Source: Saprospiraceae bacterium | GTDB lineage: Bacteria > Bacteroidota > Bacteroidia > Chitinophagales > Saprospiraceae | Reading direction: 5' to 3' | Assembly: GCA_016787525.1 (NCBI GenBank) | Contig: JAEUUP010000030.1 | Coordinates: forward strand, 31,478-95,477 | DNA: 64,000 nucleotides | Part shown: positions 62,794 through 64,000 of the stretch, one piece after another | Position numbering within the stretch: the first letter of the stretch is position 1 | Layout of the letters: each line of letters opens with the position of its first letter | Translations under genes and position numbers: made by a program | The notes under the pieces: model-generated | What the model was told of the DNA's origin: nothing | Seen by the model: only the letters and a program-made list of their open reading frames with translations | Database searches by the model: none

Positions 62794-63834
62794 TCAATAC
62801 TTAAACACTTTCTCCACCACTTTCTCGCCGCCTGCTTGCACCTGCACGAGGTACATACCCGATGGCAACGCACTCATATCTACTCGATTGGTCTTTTGAG
62901 TTGCCAGTACCAATCGTCCCATAGGTTCAAACACAGATACAGATTCTATGCTTGAGCCAATAGCTTCAACTGTGACAAAGCCATTGGTTGAGGTTGGATA
63001 GACTTTGACTGCCGTTTTACTTTTACTATTCTGCAGACTTACCACTTTAGAGAAATTAAAATTTTGATCATTGTCCATTAATTTCAAACGATAGTAGTTG
63101 GCACCATTGAGGGGCTTATCATCTACAAAAGTATAGGTCGTCGGTTTACCTTGTGCTTTAACTTGGGCAATCTTTGTAAATGACTTACCATCAGTGCCAC
63201 GCTCTATATCAAAAGCATAGCTCTTTGTTTCGTTAGTTGTTGTCCAAGTGAAAGAATTTTTTCCCCCCTCAGTAGAACCATTAAATTGAGTCAGTTCTGT
63301 CGAAACAACTGTACCTAAAAAGCCTCGAATCTCACCACCACCCAAAAAAGATGTGTGAATGTTAAAATAAGCTTGTCCCCCTGCTATACCTGCTTTTAGA
63401 GCGTCAAAAGCCAGACTTGTTGTCCCACCATTGGCTGTTATATAAGACGCATTGTAACTGCTTGCTAAAGTCATATCAAAGGTGTTGTCCATACTACCAC
63501 TGGTAACACCCGATGGAAAACCGACGAAAGAAGGTGTTGTCGTGGCGACACCTGCTGTGCCCGTGCCTGCTGCTACCGTAGAAGCATGAATATGTGCAGC
63601 TGTTGTATTACCCGTTAAACCCGAAAAAGAAACTTGTACTCTCATCGTATTCAGCGTTGTATTGATGATAACGGTCACTGAACCTACGCCAGCCGAACTA
63701 TTGGGCGGTGCTTCTGCCGCACCTGACAATGTGGCTGTGTAAGTCTGCGCATACAACAAGGGTGAGACACCAAACAATAAAACTGTAAATACGAATGCAA
63801 GATTGTTTTTAAAAAAAGTTGTTTTTCTTTTCAT
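62794..63834 (-). CDS. Secreted CHRD-domain protein with T9SS sorting domain
   Basis: A 346-residue secreted protein: signal ending LLYAQ, a CHRD domain (about 30-175, with ATLSGAAEAPPNSSAGVGS, AAHIHAS and GGQAYFNIHT), then a short FN3-like segment and a T9SS sorting domain (VYPTSTNGFVTVEAIG to VEKVFKY). The role of bacterial CHRD domains is not settled; adhesion or matrix roles have been suggested. A motif copy at 63263 encodes STEGGKN at the junction of the CHRD and later domains. Confidence 0.88.
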   Translation of the reverse strand: MKRKTTFFKNNLAFVFTVLLFGVSPLLYAQTYTATLSGAAEAPPNSSAGVGSVTVIINTTLNTMRVQVSFSGLTGNTTAAHIHASTVAAGTGTAGVATTTPSFVGFPSGVTSGSMDNTFDMTLASSYNASYITANGGTTSLAFDALKAGIAGGQAYFNIHTSFLGGGEIRGFLGTVVSTELTQFNGSTEGGKNSFTWTTTNETKSYAFDIERGTDGKSFTKIAQVKAQGKPTTYTFVDDKPLNGANYYRLKLMDNDQNFNFSKVVSLQNSKSKTAVKVYPTSTNGFVTVEAIGSSIESVSVFEPMGRLVLATQKTNRVDMSALPSGMYLVQVQAGGEKVVEKVFKY

Positions 63835-63948
63835 AAATGTACTCTTTTAAAAGAATATGAATAATGCGAATAATGGGTTGAAAAAAGCAGAAGTAGCAGC
63901 TACAAAAAGGACATAACTTTGTGGATACTAAACTACAAACAAAGTCCA

Positions 63949-64000
63949 ATGAAAGAGTTAGAACTCATTCGCTTGTATTACTACTTCTGCGAATATTATG
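63949..64000 (+). CDS. Possible transposase N-terminus (partial, runs off window)
   Basis: ATG at 63949 opens a frame reading MKELELIRLYYYFCEYY to the edge. TAACTTTG at 63914-63921 offers a -7 promoter 27 bases upstream. The residues resemble the first helix of transposases of IS982-like or related families in Bacteroidota, but seventeen residues are too few to be sure. GCAGAAGTAG (63887) and CTACTTCTGC (63981) form a 10-bp inverted pair around the start. Confidence 0.4.
   Translation, partial: MKELELIRLYYYFCEYY

Larger units (their letters stand above)
2091..63274. repeat. Dispersed 10-bp motif family TACTGAGGGG / CCCCTCAGTA (about 65 copies)
   Basis: Seen directly, counted by eye. Starts in C orientation (CCCTCAGTA on +): 2092, 2633, 3360, 4175, 5031, 5196, 6896, 7403, 9044, 10935, 16087, 17061, 18999, 22537, 24506, 27732, 33043, 35753, 37439, 41319, 50601, 55176, 55774, 57258, 58354, 58550, 59404, 60472, 62392, 62566, 62772, 63263. 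Starts in G orientation (TACTGAGGG on +): 9281, 10914, 14263, 15374, 15568, 18912, 22910, 24373, 25784, 28122, 29719, 30947, 33627, 34095, 35775, 36959, 39421, 39964, 40561, 41772, 43156, 45431, 45727, 47163, 48687, 50995, 52136, 53502, 55060, 56173, 56395, 60267, 60567. The G run is 4 long in 28 copies, 5 in 20, 6 in 11, 7 in 3, 8 in 1 and only 3 in 2. The base before TACTGA is A in about two thirds. In genes it reads PLS, PSV, PQY, LRG or TEG depending on frame. A role as DNA uptake sequence is inferred. Confidence 0.95.

Noticed and set aside
2091..63274. HIP1-like palindromic iterated motif, or coding bias as the source of the motif
   Set aside because: The motif is not palindromic, and it occurs in all three frames, both orientations and in gaps, so codon or protein bias cannot explain it.
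2091..63274. KOPS or Chi-type polar site
   Set aside because: Orientation is almost even between strands (about 32 and 33). Chi and KOPS are skewed with replication direction; one window cannot exclude this fully.
1..64000. tRNA or rRNA genes
   Set aside because: No cloverleaf with a T-loop GTTCRA signature or rRNA-like stretch was seen; the structured repeats do not fit tRNA geometry.

Overview
The window looks like a chromosomal segment of a free-living, glycan-using member of the Bacteroidota. Evidence: four SusC/SusD outer-membrane pairs, Por-type (T9SS) C-terminal sorting domains ending several secreted enzymes, -7 promoter elements of the TAnnTTTG type, few Shine-Dalgarno sequences, and lipoproteins with SPII lipoboxes. 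No rRNA, tRNA, prophage or CRISPR array was seen; a possible transposase start lies at the right edge.

Layout. 1-9.3 kb (+): an OmpA/SPOR protein, a TPR-PD40-SPOR protein, an N-acetylmuramoyl-L-alanine amidase and a secreted GH13 amylase. 9.3-33 kb (-): four SusC/SusD pairs, interrupted once by a lipoprotein, a thioredoxin-like protein and a PHM-like copper/haem protein. 33.7-35.8 kb: three unrecognised helical or coiled-coil proteins. 35.8-38.5 kb: mostly non-coding, with nested inverted repeats, a 43-bp tandem repeat and a MITE-like element around pdxJ. 38.5-50 kb: tex, a lipoprotein metallopeptidase, a probable GIY-YIG toxin with a DUF4240 neighbour, a LAS-type peptidase-like membrane protein, GH127, a di-haem peroxidase, an FKBP isomerase and a phosphohexomutase. 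50-64 kb: two secreted M43 metalloproteases, GH92, an Rpn-like/HEAT pair, two M50-like membrane proteins, ppa, dusB and a CHRD protein.

The glycan theme is clear: GH13, GH127 and GH92 enzymes are secreted, and SusC/D pairs would import oligosaccharides or peptides.

The outstanding signal is not a gene. The 10-mer TACTGAGGGG (or its complement CCCCTCAGTA), usually extended to ATACTGAGGGG with a variable G run, occurs about 65 times by hand count, roughly once per kilobase. Fewer than one copy is expected by chance. It lies in every reading frame, in both orientations about equally, inside genes and in gaps. Inverted pairs form hairpins, one of them a textbook terminator. This matches the pattern of DNA uptake sequences (DUS/USS) of Neisseriaceae and Pasteurellaceae, here in an unrelated phylum; that function is an inference. 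In the SusC/D array the motif is nearly absent from coding sequence but sits in every gap I checked, with a regular orientation pattern.
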